Assembly: GCF_041060425.1 (NCBI RefSeq)
Contig: NZ_JAULBC010000002.1
Span: forward strand, 992,001-1,056,000
Direction: 5' to 3'
From: Danxiaibacter flavus
GTDB lineage: Bacteria; Bacteroidota; Bacteroidia; Chitinophagales; Chitinophagaceae
Length of the DNA stretch: 64,000 nucleotides
Part shown: positions 41,509 to 51,245 of the stretch, one piece after another
Layout of the letters: each line of letters opens with the position of its first letter
Numbering within the stretch: the stretch's first letter is position 1
The notes under the pieces: generated by a model
Databases searched by the model: none
What the model was told of the DNA's origin: nothing
What the model saw: only the letters and a program-made list of their open reading frames with translations
Position numbers and translations under genes: made by a program

Positions 41509-42225
41509 CTGGATTCTTCCGCTGCCGGCAACCTTCGAATCCACATTTTGAGGCGTTCCTTTATAATATATATCGCCGCTGCCGGAAATGCGCGCGTCAA
41601 TTGATTTGGTAGCGTTCACTTTAGCATTACCACTTCCACTGATCTTTACAGATACGTTTTCGGCTTCTACATCAGTACAGTTAATGTTGCCGCTGCCGCT
41701 TTGAGAAGTACTCAAAGAACCGGTAGGGCTACCTTTTAGCTGAATATTGCCGCTGCCGGACATGCTGATGCTTAGATCTTTAAATTTACCGAAAGCCAAC
41801 TTAATGTTTCCTGAACCTGACATGTTGATTTCAGTCTCTGCATCATTTGAGAAATTTCCTTCACCATTTATTTCTCCACTGCCACTCATTGATATTTCGG
41901 TCATTTTGGTCATGCTGACCGTTACCCTGATCGGATTCTGCGATTTGAGTGTAACCCCGTTCTCTGGTCTTATATTCAGCTTATTATCTTTTACATAAGT
42001 TTCAAGATGCGGCAGAACGTTTTCGTCGCCCTCTACCTCTATGCTATTATTACTTCCATAAAGTATCGTAACATTTACCGGTCCGCCGGAAGCAAGACCA
42101 TTAAAGTCAGCCATCTGCCTGGTTTCTTTTTTGAGAACACCATTCCCTTTTATGGTCTTCCAGCCAACAAAACTCAGGGAGGCAAGCACAATTGTTAACA
42201 GCAGCAAAGATTTTATTGTACGCAT
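41500..42225 (-). CDS. DUF2807 (GIN-domain) exported protein
   Basis: 241 residues from the ATG at 42225 (MRTIKSLLLLTIVLASLSFV, signal peptide). After about residue 45 the chain repeats a glycine-serine-glycine turn every 16-25 residues (SMSGSGEINGEG, NMSGSGNIKLAF, SMSGSGNIQLKG, SQSGSGNINC, KISGSGNAKV, RISGSGDIYY, KVAGSGRIQKL). This is the ladder of a right-handed beta-helix, as in the putative adhesin-head GIN domain. Function is unknown; secreted or surface attached. The longer reading from 42354 is rejected. Confidence 0.88.
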   Translation of the reverse strand: MRTIKSLLLLTIVLASLSFVGWKTIKGNGVLKKETRQMADFNGLASGGPVNVTILYGSNNSIEVEGDENVLPHLETYVKDNKLNIRPENGVTLKSQNPIRVTVSMTKMTEISMSGSGEINGEGNFSNDAETEINMSGSGNIKLAFGKFKDLSISMSGSGNIQLKGSPTGSLSTSQSGSGNINCTDVEAENVSVKISGSGNAKVNATKSIDARISGSGDIYYKGTPQNVDSKVAGSGRIQKL

Positions 42226-42534
42226 AGTTTTAGGTTTAATTATCGCATTGCTTTTATTATGCAAGTTTGCGAATGATATTTTATTTATCATGTAACGATG
42301 CTCTGCAAAGCAGGTTACACAACTGCAAAAGTTTTTTGAAACCCCTTGCTGCAACAGGTTTTAAAATTATTACATATAGCGGCTGTATTTTGCATTATGT
42401 TTTTTTATATATTTTTAGCACACTAAATTTTTTCTATAAATTTTCGTCAAACAACATTATTTTTTTAAATTTTTATTCAATTCCTTCTTATTTTTACCAC
42501 CTATAACAAGTACCAATAAAAAAACCAACAGTTT
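42226..42534. other. Divergent region DUF2807/glnN; no gene
   Basis: 309 very AT-rich bases with none of the word families. TATTTTGC at about 42387-42394 resembles the minus 7 element but is one base short. The long leader of glnN may carry nitrogen regulation, but I see no recognisable site. Confidence 0.45.
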
Positions 42535-44724
42535 ATGTCATTACGATCAGAGGCATTAAAAAATTTAATCACAGGCACAGAGACCCCTGTGGACAGTTCA
42601 CCAAAAATCACTGCTATTTTCGGAGAGAATGTTTTTACACTTGCTACGGCTCGTAAATTTCTGAGCGATGAAGGTTATAAGAGTCTTCTTGCGAGCATTA
42701 AAGGCGGAAAGAAAATTGATCGTGCAGTTGCAAACCAGATCTCTAATGGTATTCGTGCATGGGCAGAAAGCAAAGGTGTTACGCACTTTACACACTGGTT
42801 CCAACCTTTAACAGGAACTACTGCTGAAAAACATGATTCATTCTTTACTTTAAAAGGTGATGGTACACCTATCGAAGAGTTTGACGGCGCTGCTTTGATT
42901 CAGCAAGAGCCTGATGCTTCTTCATTCCCAAGCGGTGGTATCCGTGCAACTTTCGAAGCACGTGGTTATACTGCATGGGATCCTTCTTCTCCTGCATTCA
43001 TTATTGAAATGAGCAATGGTAAGACTTTATGTATCCCTACCATTTTCGTTTCTTATACAGGTGAATCTTTAGACTACAAAGCTCCTTTGTTGAAAGCACT
43101 GGAAGCATTAAATAAATCAGCTGTTGAAGTTTGTAACTACTTCGACAAAAACGTTACTAAAGTAACTGCAACCTTAGGTTGGGAACAGGAATACTTTGTA
43201 ATTGATGAAGGTTTAGCAAGTGTGCGTCCAGACTTAGTTCAAACTGGCCGTACAGTATTTGGCGCTGCTCCTGCAAAAGGTCAGCAGTTGGAAGACCACT
43301 ACTTTGGTTCTATTCCTGAAAGAGTTTACGCTTTCATGCGCGACTTCGAAGCAGAAAGCTACAGACTGGGTATTCCTTTGCGTACACGTCACAATGAAGT
43401 AGCTCCTTCACAGTTTGAAGCTGCTCCTATCTTTGAAGAAGTTAACATTGCTGTTGACCACAACACTTTGTTGATGGACGTTATGACGCGTGTTGCAAAA
43501 CGTCACAAACTGCACGTATTGCTGCACGAAAAACCATTTGCCGGCATCAACGGTAACGGTAAGCACAACAACTGGAGTATGGCAACTGATACCGGTGTTA
43601 ACCTGTTAGCTCCTGGTAAAACTCCAAAAACAAACCTGATGTTCTTAACATTCTTTGTTAACACCATCAAGGCTGTTCATGACTATTCTGACGTTCTAAG
43701 AGCTGCTATCGCTTCTGCTGCAAACGATCACCGTTTGGGTGCAAACGAAGCTCCTCCTGCTATCATCTCTGTATTCGTTGGCCAGTATCTTGCTAAAGTA
43801 TTGGAAGACATCGAAACAAGAGTTGGTGATAAATTTGACGAACAAGATGAAGCTATCCTGAAACTGGATCTTCACAGGAGCATTCCTGAATTACTGTTGG
43901 ATAACACTGACCGTAACAGAACTTCTCCGTTCGCTTTCACTGGTAACAAATTCGAGTTCCGTGCAGTAGGTTCTTCTGCAAACTGCGCTAACTCTATGAT
44001 CGCATTGAATGCTATTATGGCTGAAACATTAAAGAACTTCAAAAAAGAAGTAGATTCTTTAATTGAAAAAGGCGATAAGAAAGAAATTGCTATCATGCAT
44101 GTAATTCAGAAATACATTGTTGAAAGCAAAAAAGTATTGTTTGAAGGCGATGGCTACAGCCAGGAATGGCACCACGAAGCTGAGCGCAGAGGTTTGCCAA
44201 ACATCCCTACAACTCCGCTTGCACTGGATGCAATGGTTACTGAAAAAGCCAAGCACCTGTTTGAATCAAACAATATCTACAACCATGTTGAGTTAGAAGC
44301 TCGTCATGAAATTGAACTGGAAAAATACATTAAGAAAGTACAGATTGAAGCCCGCGTAATGGGTGATCTGGCTCTTAATCATATTATTCCTTCTGCTGTT
44401 AACTATCAGAACAAACTTTCTGCAAACATTGCTGCATTAAAAGCTGCAGGTTTACCAGAAAGCCATTTCAAGGCACAGCTTGATATCCTGACTCAGATCT
44501 CTGAGCACTTACAGATCGTTTATACTCGCGTAGACGCGATGGTTGAAGCAAGAAAAATTGCTAACAACATCAGCGATATCCGCACTAAAGCAATCGCTTA
44601 CGAAAGCCAGGTTAAAGCAACCTTCTTCGACGAGATCCGTTACCATGTTGACAAACTGGAACACCTTGTTGATGATGCTGAGTGGACTTTACCTAAATAC
44701 CGCGAAATGTTGTTCTTAAGATAA
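42535..44724 (+). CDS. glnN: Glutamine synthetase, type III
   Basis: Makes glutamine from glutamate, ammonia and ATP. 729 residues, the GSIII length, roughly 250 longer than type I. Visible GSIII features are THFTHWFQPLTGTTAEKHDS near residue 81, GGIRATFEARGYTAWDPSSP, the metal/ATP region LGWEQEYFVID, RHNEVAPSQFEAAPIFEE, and NGNGKHNNWSM. Codon use is more biased than in neighbours, which fits high expression. Own terminator. Type III enzymes are characteristic of Bacteroidota and cyanobacteria. Confidence 0.96.
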   Translation: MSLRSEALKNLITGTETPVDSSPKITAIFGENVFTLATARKFLSDEGYKSLLASIKGGKKIDRAVANQISNGIRAWAESKGVTHFTHWFQPLTGTTAEKHDSFFTLKGDGTPIEEFDGAALIQQEPDASSFPSGGIRATFEARGYTAWDPSSPAFIIEMSNGKTLCIPTIFVSYTGESLDYKAPLLKALEALNKSAVEVCNYFDKNVTKVTATLGWEQEYFVIDEGLASVRPDLVQTGRTVFGAAPAKGQQLEDHYFGSIPERVYAFMRDFEAESYRLGIPLRTRHNEVAPSQFEAAPIFEEVNIAVDHNTLLMDVMTRVAKRHKLHVLLHEKPFAGINGNGKHNNWSMATDTGVNLLAPGKTPKTNLMFLTFFVNTIKAVHDYSDVLRAAIASAANDHRLGANEAPPAIISVFVGQYLAKVLEDIETRVGDKFDEQDEAILKLDLHRSIPELLLDNTDRNRTSPFAFTGNKFEFRAVGSSANCANSMIALNAIMAETLKNFKKEVDSLIEKGDKKEIAIMHVIQKYIVESKKVLFEGDGYSQEWHHEAERRGLPNIPTTPLALDAMVTEKAKHLFESNNIYNHVELEARHEIELEKYIKKVQIEARVMGDLALNHIIPSAVNYQNKLSANIAALKAAGLPESHFKAQLDILTQISEHLQIVYTRVDAMVEARKIANNISDIRTKAIAYESQVKATFFDEIRYHVDKLEHLVDDAEWTLPKYREMLFLR

Positions 44725-44743
44725 TAACTGGTATTAATGACAT

Positions 44744-44777
44744 AAAAAGGCTCCGTCTTCTGGCGGGGCTTTTTTTA
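44744..44777 (+). terminator. Terminator of glnN
   Basis: AAGGCTCCG-TCTTCTG-CGGGGCTT stem with one G-U type pair, followed by TTTTTTTATT, 20 bases after the stop. Confidence 0.85.
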
Positions 44778-45040
44778 TTAAGACCGTAAGACATGTAAGA
44801 TCGTAAGACATGTAAAACCGCGAGACATGTAAGATGTCGCAATTTAATTAAGCCCGACGCACCTTTCGCTTAAATACAAATTGCATCCTGGCCACCTTCT
44901 GAATTTTTACTTTTTAATTTTGACTTCATCCCTAATGCCTTACACCCTACCCCTGATACCTGATACCTGACACCTGATACCTTACTCCAAGCTCATAGCT
45001 GACAGCTGATAGCTCAAAGCTGATTCGCCGATACACCGAG
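44778..45040. repeat. Family A forward; H', F', B', K' inverted
   Basis: TAAGACCGTAAGACATGTAA-type (A) at 44779-44838. GAATTTTTACTTTTTAATTT (H') at 44901-44920. CCTGATACCTGATACCTGAC-type (F') at 44950-44988. AGCTCATAGCTGACAGCTGA-type (B') at 44991-45022. CGCCGATACACCGAGGC (K'-like) at 45026-45042. Between two plus-strand genes. Confidence 0.85.
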
Positions 45041-45130
45041 GCTTATCACCGACACATAAGCCCTTTTAACAAGATCGATTTAAACTTCATTAATAAGCCT
45101 GCATCTATCCTTCAACTAAAAGATAAAAAC

Positions 45131-45529
45131 ATGAAAAGACTATTGATCGTATGTGCAGCATTGGTGTTGGGAGTGAGTGCGTCTTTTGCTCAAACACCCG
45201 ATTCTACAACGCACAAATACCACAAGGGCAAACATCAGCATGAGATGTATAAACAACTCAATCTCACAGCTGATCAAAAAAGTAAGTTAAAAGAGTATGG
45301 AAAAAGCGCGAAGGAACAGCATGATAAAATTGTAAACGACCAGTCGCTTACACAGGAACAAAAATCTGCTCAATTAAAACAATTAAGGGAAGACAGGAAA
45401 AAACAAATGGCTTCAGTATTGACAGACGAGCAAAAACAAAAAATGAAGAGCCTGAGATCTCAAAACAGGAGGAATTCGCCGCATAAATCAACAGATCTGC
45501 CGAATACGAACAAGCCTTCAGATAGTTAG
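45131..45529 (+). CDS. Small exported Spy/LTxxQ-like protein, 132 aa
   Basis: Signal peptide MKRLLIVCAALVLGVSASFA, then a Lys/Gln-rich helical protein. It carries two copies of the pattern leucine-threonine-x-x-Gln: LNLTADQKSKLKEYG and VLTDEQKQKMKSL. This resembles periplasmic Spy/CpxP-type chaperone-like proteins. The disordered tail is rich in Asn, Pro and Ser. Followed after 48 bases by a second protein of the same type, so probably an operon or local duplication. Confidence 0.75.
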   Translation: MKRLLIVCAALVLGVSASFAQTPDSTTHKYHKGKHQHEMYKQLNLTADQKSKLKEYGKSAKEQHDKIVNDQSLTQEQKSAQLKQLREDRKKQMASVLTDEQKQKMKSLRSQNRRNSPHKSTDLPNTNKPSDS

Positions 45530-45577
45530 TTTAAACATTGCATTCACTTTGCAGTCATTAACTCTAAATATTTAGTT

Positions 45578-45946
45578 ATGAAAAAGATCCTCGCTTTAGT
45601 AACCATAGTGCTTTCCGTTTGCACTTTAGCAAATGCACAAAACGGGCAGAGAGGTGAGCAATACATGCAGATGTATAAGCAACGTCTGAAAGATTCATTA
45701 CAATTTTCTGATGCAAAGGCTGACTCAGTAGCTGCAATCGTGCAATCCTACCAGCCAAAGCAACGTGAGATCTTCATGGATCAGAGCATGAGCCGTGAAG
45801 ATAAAATGGCCAGGATGAAAACGTTGCAGGACGAAAGAAATCAAAAGCTGAAAGGAATTTTAACTGATGATGAATTACAGAAACTTACAGCAATGGAAGA
45901 GAGAGCACGTCAAAGAAGAATGCAACAAGGCGGGGGAAGACAGTAG
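45578..45946 (+). CDS. Small exported Spy/LTxxQ-like protein, 122 aa
   Basis: Signal peptide MKKILALVTIVLSVCTLANA, then mostly charged helices (QMYKQRLKDSLQFSDAKADS; MARMKTLQDERNQKLKGILTDDELQKLTAMEE). ILTDDELQKL matches the LTxxQ-like end of the preceding gene. The C-terminus is RRMQQGGGRQ. Sequence identity with its neighbour is low outside this pattern, so common ancestry is likely but old. Function presumed periplasmic folding or stress, by similarity of pattern only. Confidence 0.72.
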   Translation: MKKILALVTIVLSVCTLANAQNGQRGEQYMQMYKQRLKDSLQFSDAKADSVAAIVQSYQPKQREIFMDQSMSREDKMARMKTLQDERNQKLKGILTDDELQKLTAMEERARQRRMQQGGGRQ

Positions 45947-46350
45947 AGCTGTCAGCTATTAGCTATCAGCTATCAGCAGTTGCTCAGGTTTGATCTTACA
46001 ATACTTCGTTTATCATCAACACGGCCGTCGGAGTAGTACTCACGACGGCCTTCTTTTTTAGCTGGGGTGCAGGTGTCAGGTTTCAGGTTTCAGGTATCAG
46101 GAATGTGTATCAAAATTCAAAAGTAAAAATTCAAAAAGGTGGCGAGGATGATTTGCATTTTTAAGAGTGTGACAGGTTAGATTTAATTAAGCCGCAGCAC
46201 CTAAACAAATCAGACATCAAAAAATCAGACATATAACGTGCCCTTTTTCTTGCATCTTACATGTCTCACGGTCTTACATGTCTTACGGTCTTACACGTCT
46301 TGCGGTCTTACTGTCTTCATACATCGTACACCATACATCTAACATCTTAC
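45943..46350. repeat. Families B, F, H forward; L; A' and I' inverted
   Basis: B at 45947-45980 begins at the stop codon of the preceding gene. F (AGGTGTCAGGTTTCAGGTTT) 46070-46101, H (AAAATTCAAAAGTAAAAATT) 46113-46138, L (GCACCTAAACAAATCAGACA) 46197-46238, A' (TTACATGTCTCACGGTCTTA type) 46257-46316, I' (CATACATCGTACACCATACA type) 46318-46350. No gene in the 487 bases between 45946 and 46434. Confidence 0.85.
46022..46059 (+). terminator. Terminator after the Spy-like pair
   Basis: GGCCGTCG (46023-46030) pairs with CGACGGCC (46043-46050), followed by TTCTTTTTT. Confidence 0.82.
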
Positions 46351-46433
46351 ATCCTTTTACTATTACTTAACCAATATTAGCATTCGTGCAAACTTTCAAT
46401 CATATCATGTAATTTCCCTTAAACTTTCAATGA

Positions 46434-48599
46434 ATGAGAAATCTACTCGTATTTATCTTTTTACTTAGCTGCATTTCGCTTGTTGCACAACCTCCGAAAG
46501 GATACAAGTGGACCAAAGATGGAAACGGTTATTATGCCTTTGAAGATAATAACATTGTGCAATATGCACTGCCTGCTTTTACAACACGTATTGTAGCAGG
46601 AAGTGCAAATCTTACCCCAAAAGATTCATCCAAACCATTAACCGTCCGCAACTTTTTCTTCTCACAGGACGGAAAAAAGGTACTCATTTACACCAACTCC
46701 AAAAAAGTATGGCGCTATGATACCCGGGGAGATTATTGGGTATTGAGCCTGGCCGATAATTCACTTGTTAAGTTGGGAAAATCGCTCCCTTCCTCTTCGT
46801 TGATGTTTGCCAAGTTTTCTCCTGATGGCAGCAAAGTGGCATATGTAAGCGGTCACAATATTTACATGGAAGATGCCAACGGTACCAACCAACAACAATT
46901 GACAAAAGATGGAACAGACAGAATGATCAACGGCACATTTGACTGGGTGTATGAAGAAGAGTTTGGCTGCAGAGATGGTTTCAGATGGAGCGATGATAGC
47001 AAGTCAATTGCTTACTGGCAGATTGATGCAACTCAGATCAGGAATTTTTTGATGATCAATAATACTGATTCAATTTATTCTTTCACCGTTCCGGTTGAAT
47101 ATCCTAAAGTAGGAGAAAGTCCTTCTGCGTGCAGGATTGGTGTGATCAAAATTGCCACCGGAGCTACAACCTGGATGAATATTCCCGGTGATCAGCGTCA
47201 GCATTATATTCCCCGCATGGAATGGGCTGCTAATTCAGATGAGCTGGTTATACAACAGCTTAACCGTAAGCAACAAGAAAGTAAGATCATGTACTGCAAC
47301 GCAACTACCGGTGAAGCAAAAACTATTTACCAGGAAACTGATAATGCATGGATAGATCCTAAAGAACGATGGAACGAAGGTGATCCGACAGGATGGGAAT
47401 GGATGCCTGATGGGAAATCATTTTTGTGGGTAAGCGAGAAAGACGGCTGGCGTCATATCTATCTCATCAGTCGCGATGGCAGTAAAGAAACATTGATCAC
47501 AAATGGTAGCTTCGATATCATTGACATCAAAGCAATCGATGCTAAAGCTGGTTATGTTTACTACTCTGCATCTCCTGAAAACGCTACACAAAAATATCTG
47601 TACCGCATAGGATTAAAAGCAAATGCAAAGCCTGAGCTATTATCGCCTGCTAATGAAAAAGGCACACACAATTATACAGTTTCTCCCAATGGCGCATTTG
47701 CAGAACATACTTTCTCCAACGCAAATACACCAACCGTTAGAAATTTTATCAGCCTTGCGAAACATGCAGTCATAAAAGAATCTGCACCAGCTAAACCAGC
47801 ATCTCCTCAACCAACAGTTGAATTCTTTAAGGTCACTACTGTTGATGGAGTTACTTTAGATGGCTGGATGGTAAAGCCACTCAACTTTGATTCTACAAAA
47901 AAATACCCTGTCGTTTTCAACGTTTATACGGAGCCTGCGGGCGCTACGGTGAAAGATAGCTGGGGAAGCGGCAGAAATCGTCTTTATACCGGTAATATGG
48001 CTGAAGACGGCTATATCTATATGAGCCTTGACGGAAGAGGAACGCCTGCTCCTAAAGGCCGTGAATGGCGCAAATCTATTTATCGGAAAATCGGTGTTGT
48101 TAACATTCGTGACCAGGCAATGGCAACTAAAGAAATCATGAAATGGACATTTGTTGATGCAAGCCGCATTGCTGTATGGGGCTGGAGCGGTGGCGGATCT
48201 ACTACGCTGAACCTGTTATTCCAATATCCTGAAATCTATTCTACGGGAATTGCAATCGCAGCAGTAGGCAACCAGCTAACCTACGATAATATTTACCAGG
48301 AAAGATATATGGGCCTTCCACAGGAAAACCTGCAGGATTTTGTTGAAGGATCACCCATTACACACGCTAAAAATTTAAAGGGCAACCTGCTTTATATCCA
48401 TGGCACCGGCGATGATAATGTGCACTATCAAAATGCGGAAATGCTGATCAATGAGCTGATAAAATACAATCGCCAGTTCCAGTTGATGAGCTATCCCAAC
48501 AGAACACATGCCATAAGTGAAGGTGAGGGAACAAGCAAGCATCTTGCCACACTTTTCACAGCATATCTGAAAGAACATTGCCCTCCGGGCGGTAGATAG
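46434..48599 (+). CDS. Dipeptidyl peptidase IV-type serine peptidase (S9B)
   Basis: Periplasmic or surface exopeptidase that removes N-terminal X-Pro or X-Ala dipeptides. 721 residues with signal peptide MRNLLVFIFLLSCISLVA. Residues about 25-480 form the DPPIV_N beta-propeller, including DWVYEEEFGCRDGFRWSDDS, whose Glu pair anchors the substrate N-terminus. The C-terminal hydrolase has the triad Ser585 (WGWSGGGS), Asp660 (GTGDDNVHY) and His692 (NRTHAIS). Complete and intact, monocistronic. Confidence 0.93.
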   Translation: MRNLLVFIFLLSCISLVAQPPKGYKWTKDGNGYYAFEDNNIVQYALPAFTTRIVAGSANLTPKDSSKPLTVRNFFFSQDGKKVLIYTNSKKVWRYDTRGDYWVLSLADNSLVKLGKSLPSSSLMFAKFSPDGSKVAYVSGHNIYMEDANGTNQQQLTKDGTDRMINGTFDWVYEEEFGCRDGFRWSDDSKSIAYWQIDATQIRNFLMINNTDSIYSFTVPVEYPKVGESPSACRIGVIKIATGATTWMNIPGDQRQHYIPRMEWAANSDELVIQQLNRKQQESKIMYCNATTGEAKTIYQETDNAWIDPKERWNEGDPTGWEWMPDGKSFLWVSEKDGWRHIYLISRDGSKETLITNGSFDIIDIKAIDAKAGYVYYSASPENATQKYLYRIGLKANAKPELLSPANEKGTHNYTVSPNGAFAEHTFSNANTPTVRNFISLAKHAVIKESAPAKPASPQPTVEFFKVTTVDGVTLDGWMVKPLNFDSTKKYPVVFNVYTEPAGATVKDSWGSGRNRLYTGNMAEDGYIYMSLDGRGTPAPKGREWRKSIYRKIGVVNIRDQAMATKEIMKWTFVDASRIAVWGWSGGGSTTLNLLFQYPEIYSTGIAIAAVGNQLTYDNIYQERYMGLPQENLQDFVEGSPITHAKNLKGNLLYIHGTGDDNVHYQNAEMLINELIKYNRQFQLMSYPNRTHAISEGEGTSKHLATLFTAYLKEHCPPGGR

Positions 48600-48855
48600 G
48601 CCACGAAGACGCCAAGGCGGAAAAAAGATAAACTACAGGAAGACGAAAAACTTTTTTTAATTGAAAATTGAAAGTTGACAATTGAAAATGAGGTTGAACG
48701 TCTTCCTGTTTTTATTAAGATATTTGCAAAAGATATTTTCTGGTCATTTATTAGGGCCGGATTTTTGTGACGAAAAATAGGTAAGATACATGGATCGTGT
48801 TGCTATTTTTCGCTGCAATCATTTTCAATTTTCAACTTTCAATTTTCAATTCAAT
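48600..48855. repeat. K-like and D forward, D' inverted
   Basis: GCCACGAAGACGCCAAGGCG (K-like) starts 2 bases after the peptidase stop. D words (TTGAAAATTGAAAGTTGACA) fill 48661-48690 and D' words (CATTTTCAATTTTCAACTTT) fill 48821-48855, an inverted pair. No gene between. Confidence 0.85.
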
Positions 48856-48861
48856 TAAACT

Positions 48862-49578
48862 ATGGACTCAATTAAAGGTAAAGTTGCGTTGGTTACCGGC
48901 GCAGGCAAAGGAATCGGAAGAAGTGTTGCTATTGCATTAGCTAAAGAAGGTGTGAATGTTGGATTATTGGCAAGAACAGCGTCAGATCTTGAGCAGCTGA
49001 AAGAAGAACTTAAAGACACGGGTATAAAAATTTCCATCGCTATGGCAGACGTTGGCGACAGAACTGCTGTTGAAAATGCAGTAAACAAGATTCAGCAGGA
49101 ACTCGGATCAATTGACATACTAATAAACAACGCCGGTGTCGGCAAATTTGGAAAGTTTCTTGAACTGGCTCCGGAAGATTGGGAAAATATTATGCGCATA
49201 AATGTATTGGGCGTTTATTACGTTACCAGAGCAGTGCTACCAGGAATGATCGAAAAGCAGGCGGGTGATATCATCAACATTTCTTCATCAGCGGGTCAAC
49301 GCGGAGCTGCTTCTACAAGCGCATACAGTGCTTCTAAATTCGCGTTGATGGGATTGACTGAATCTTTGATGCAGGAAGTAAGAAAACAGAATATCCGCGT
49401 AAGCGCATTGACGCCCAGCACCGTTGCTACCGAACTGTCCAAGACATTAAATCTTACCGATGGCAATCCGGACCGCGTTATGCAGCCGGAAGACATTGCA
49501 GAAATCATTATTGCTCAATTAAAACTCAACCGCAGAATCTTTATTAAAGAGGCGGGAATGTGGTCTACAAACCCGTAG
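48862..49578 (+). CDS. Short-chain dehydrogenase/reductase (FabG-like)
   Basis: 238-residue classical SDR with NAD(P) motif TGAGKGIG, structural NNAG, catalytic Ser in INISSSAG and YSASK (Tyr-x3-Lys). FabG-like throughout, and could be a 3-oxoacyl-ACP reductase paralogue or another ketoreductase. No fatty acid synthesis genes are adjacent, so the substrate is left open. D' words end 6 bases before the start codon. Confidence 0.9.
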   Translation: MDSIKGKVALVTGAGKGIGRSVAIALAKEGVNVGLLARTASDLEQLKEELKDTGIKISIAMADVGDRTAVENAVNKIQQELGSIDILINNAGVGKFGKFLELAPEDWENIMRINVLGVYYVTRAVLPGMIEKQAGDIINISSSAGQRGAASTSAYSASKFALMGLTESLMQEVRKQNIRVSALTPSTVATELSKTLNLTDGNPDRVMQPEDIAEIIIAQLKLNRRIFIKEAGMWSTNP

Positions 49579-49579
49579 T

Positions 49580-49745
49580 TTTAATTGATAATGGCGAATT
49601 GAAAATTGAAAATGATGGCGCGACTCAACTCATTTGCACATCCGCACATTTACGCATTTGCACTTTCACCCATCATTTTCAATTGTCAACTTTCAATTTT
49701 CAATTACTATGCCCTTACGCCTGATACCTGCCACCTCATACCTAT
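49580..49745. repeat. Family D forward; E', D', F' inverted
   Basis: AATTGATAATGGCGAATTGA-type (D) at 49582-49614. TTTGCACATCCGCACATTTA-type (E') at 49632-49665. TTTTCAATTGTCAACTTTCA-type (D') at 49675-49706. CCTGATACCTGCCACCTCAT (F') at 49720-49740. A 70-residue reading frame here is only translated repeat. Confidence 0.85.
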
Positions 49746-49870
49746 CTAATATTTTCACAAAGAAACCTTCCCCGCATACTTTTTCCGGGTCTTTATCGTT
49801 TACCTTTACACGACAAAGTTTCCCAACTTTTGAGCCGGTAAAACCGGTCTAACCGATACAACTTACGTAT

Positions 49871-51070
49871 ATGGAACAACCGCTACATTCATTATCGCAA
49901 AGGGAAACATACAAAATTTCACCGTTTACACGCTTTTTATGGTGGCTTGCGACCGCAGAGCCGGAATTACTGAAGGAATGCGTAATTGACAGAAACCGGT
50001 ATGCCATCACCGGCATGACTGTCCTGGGAACCTGGCTGTTTGCTACGCTGGCATGGACGTTTTTCTTTATTACCGTTACACACGAGTATATATTGGCTAT
50101 TCTCCTCGGTCTTTTTATGGGAGGCATTATTCTTTGCATTGATCGTGCGCTTATAAAGGGCATCACATCAGCTAACAAGAAAAAGATAGCACCATTGTTA
50201 TTCAGGGGTTTATTGGCCTGCACAATTGGCTTTTTCATGGCTCAGCCAGCCTTGTTGTTTCTTTTCAATAAAGAAGTACATCTGCAGATATCCCTCGACA
50301 ATGAACAAAAGAAAAGATTAAAGGCCAAACAACTGGATTCTCTCTACAACAGCCAAACAACTTTTATACTGCAGCAAAAAGCTGCCCTTCAACAACAATT
50401 AACGAGCTCCTATAATGAAGTGAGCCAGGCGCGCGAAAGCTTTATTGCTGAAACTGATGGAACCGGTGGTAGCGGTAAAGTAGGATTAAAAGATATTGCA
50501 CGCGCAAAACAGAACGAATATGAAAAGCTAGACGGGCAATACAAACAGCTACAAGCTGAGAGCCAGCCTAAGCTAAATGCATTAGATAGCAGCCTTTCTG
50601 CCATACAAGCCGAAAAAAATTTTCAACAAAAGGCTTTTGATCAACTATTGAATGACGGCTTTTTAACCCGCATAGAAGCCTTGCAACATCTTGTTCAAAA
50701 CAATGATGCAGTTAAGATCAGGTATTATTTGCTCGTTGCATTGCTGATGCTGATTGAACTGATGCCGGTAATTGCAAAATATCTTCTCCCGGCCGGCTCT
50801 TATGATGAAAAAGTGCGGCTAAGAGAAGACATGGAAAAACTCATTGCTACAAAAAATACTGAAAAAGAACAGGCGCTGAAAGAGCTGTATAATCAAATGG
50901 CATTCGATCAGGATAAAGCCTTTTTACAGGAATTCTTTGAAAAGGCTGAAGAACAGCGCAAAGAAAACCTGATGAACGAGTTACATGAATGGCAACAGCA
51001 AAATCATTCCAGCTTTGACAGTGTTTGGAAGAAACTGAAAAGAGATATATTAACCAAGCAGGAGAATTAG
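49871..51070 (+). CDS. DUF4407 membrane protein
   Basis: 399 residues matching DUF4407 by its start (FTRFLWWLATAEPELLKECV, DRNRYAITGMTVLGTW) and the segment GIILCIDRALIKGI. Membrane segments lie near 48-68, 73-92, 113-134 and 285-310. Between the third and fourth is a coiled-coil of about 140 residues rich in Gln, Lys and Glu (LKAKQLDSLYNSQTTFILQQ...). The C-terminal tail is also charged and helical. Function unknown in the family. Confidence 0.85.
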   Translation: MEQPLHSLSQRETYKISPFTRFLWWLATAEPELLKECVIDRNRYAITGMTVLGTWLFATLAWTFFFITVTHEYILAILLGLFMGGIILCIDRALIKGITSANKKKIAPLLFRGLLACTIGFFMAQPALLFLFNKEVHLQISLDNEQKKRLKAKQLDSLYNSQTTFILQQKAALQQQLTSSYNEVSQARESFIAETDGTGGSGKVGLKDIARAKQNEYEKLDGQYKQLQAESQPKLNALDSSLSAIQAEKNFQQKAFDQLLNDGFLTRIEALQHLVQNNDAVKIRYYLLVALLMLIELMPVIAKYLLPAGSYDEKVRLREDMEKLIATKNTEKEQALKELYNQMAFDQDKAFLQEFFEKAEEQRKENLMNELHEWQQQNHSSFDSVWKKLKRDILTKQEN

Positions 51071-51245
51071 GACGTTTTACGTGGTACGTTGTACGTTATA
51101 ACGTTGCCGGTGGTTGCTTTCTACTCATCAAGGTCTTATTTGCTGTCAAAAAACTACTAGCTACAGTTTCCCATATTCTTCCGACATTTTTGACTTTTAT
51201 TTTTGACCTTAAACAAAAAACGTATAACGTATCACGTACAACTTA
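51071..51245. repeat. Family M, forward and inverted
   Basis: GACGTTTTACGTGGTACGTT-type words at 51071-51104 and AACGTATAACGTATCACGTA-type at 51219-51245 form an imperfect inverted repeat across a convergent gap. H'-like TTTTGACTTTTATTTTTGAC lies at 51186-51209. Confidence 0.8.

Noticed and set aside
49634..49852. Plus-strand 72-residue frame (MHIRTFTHLHFHPSF)
   Set aside because: Mostly translated E', D' and F' words.
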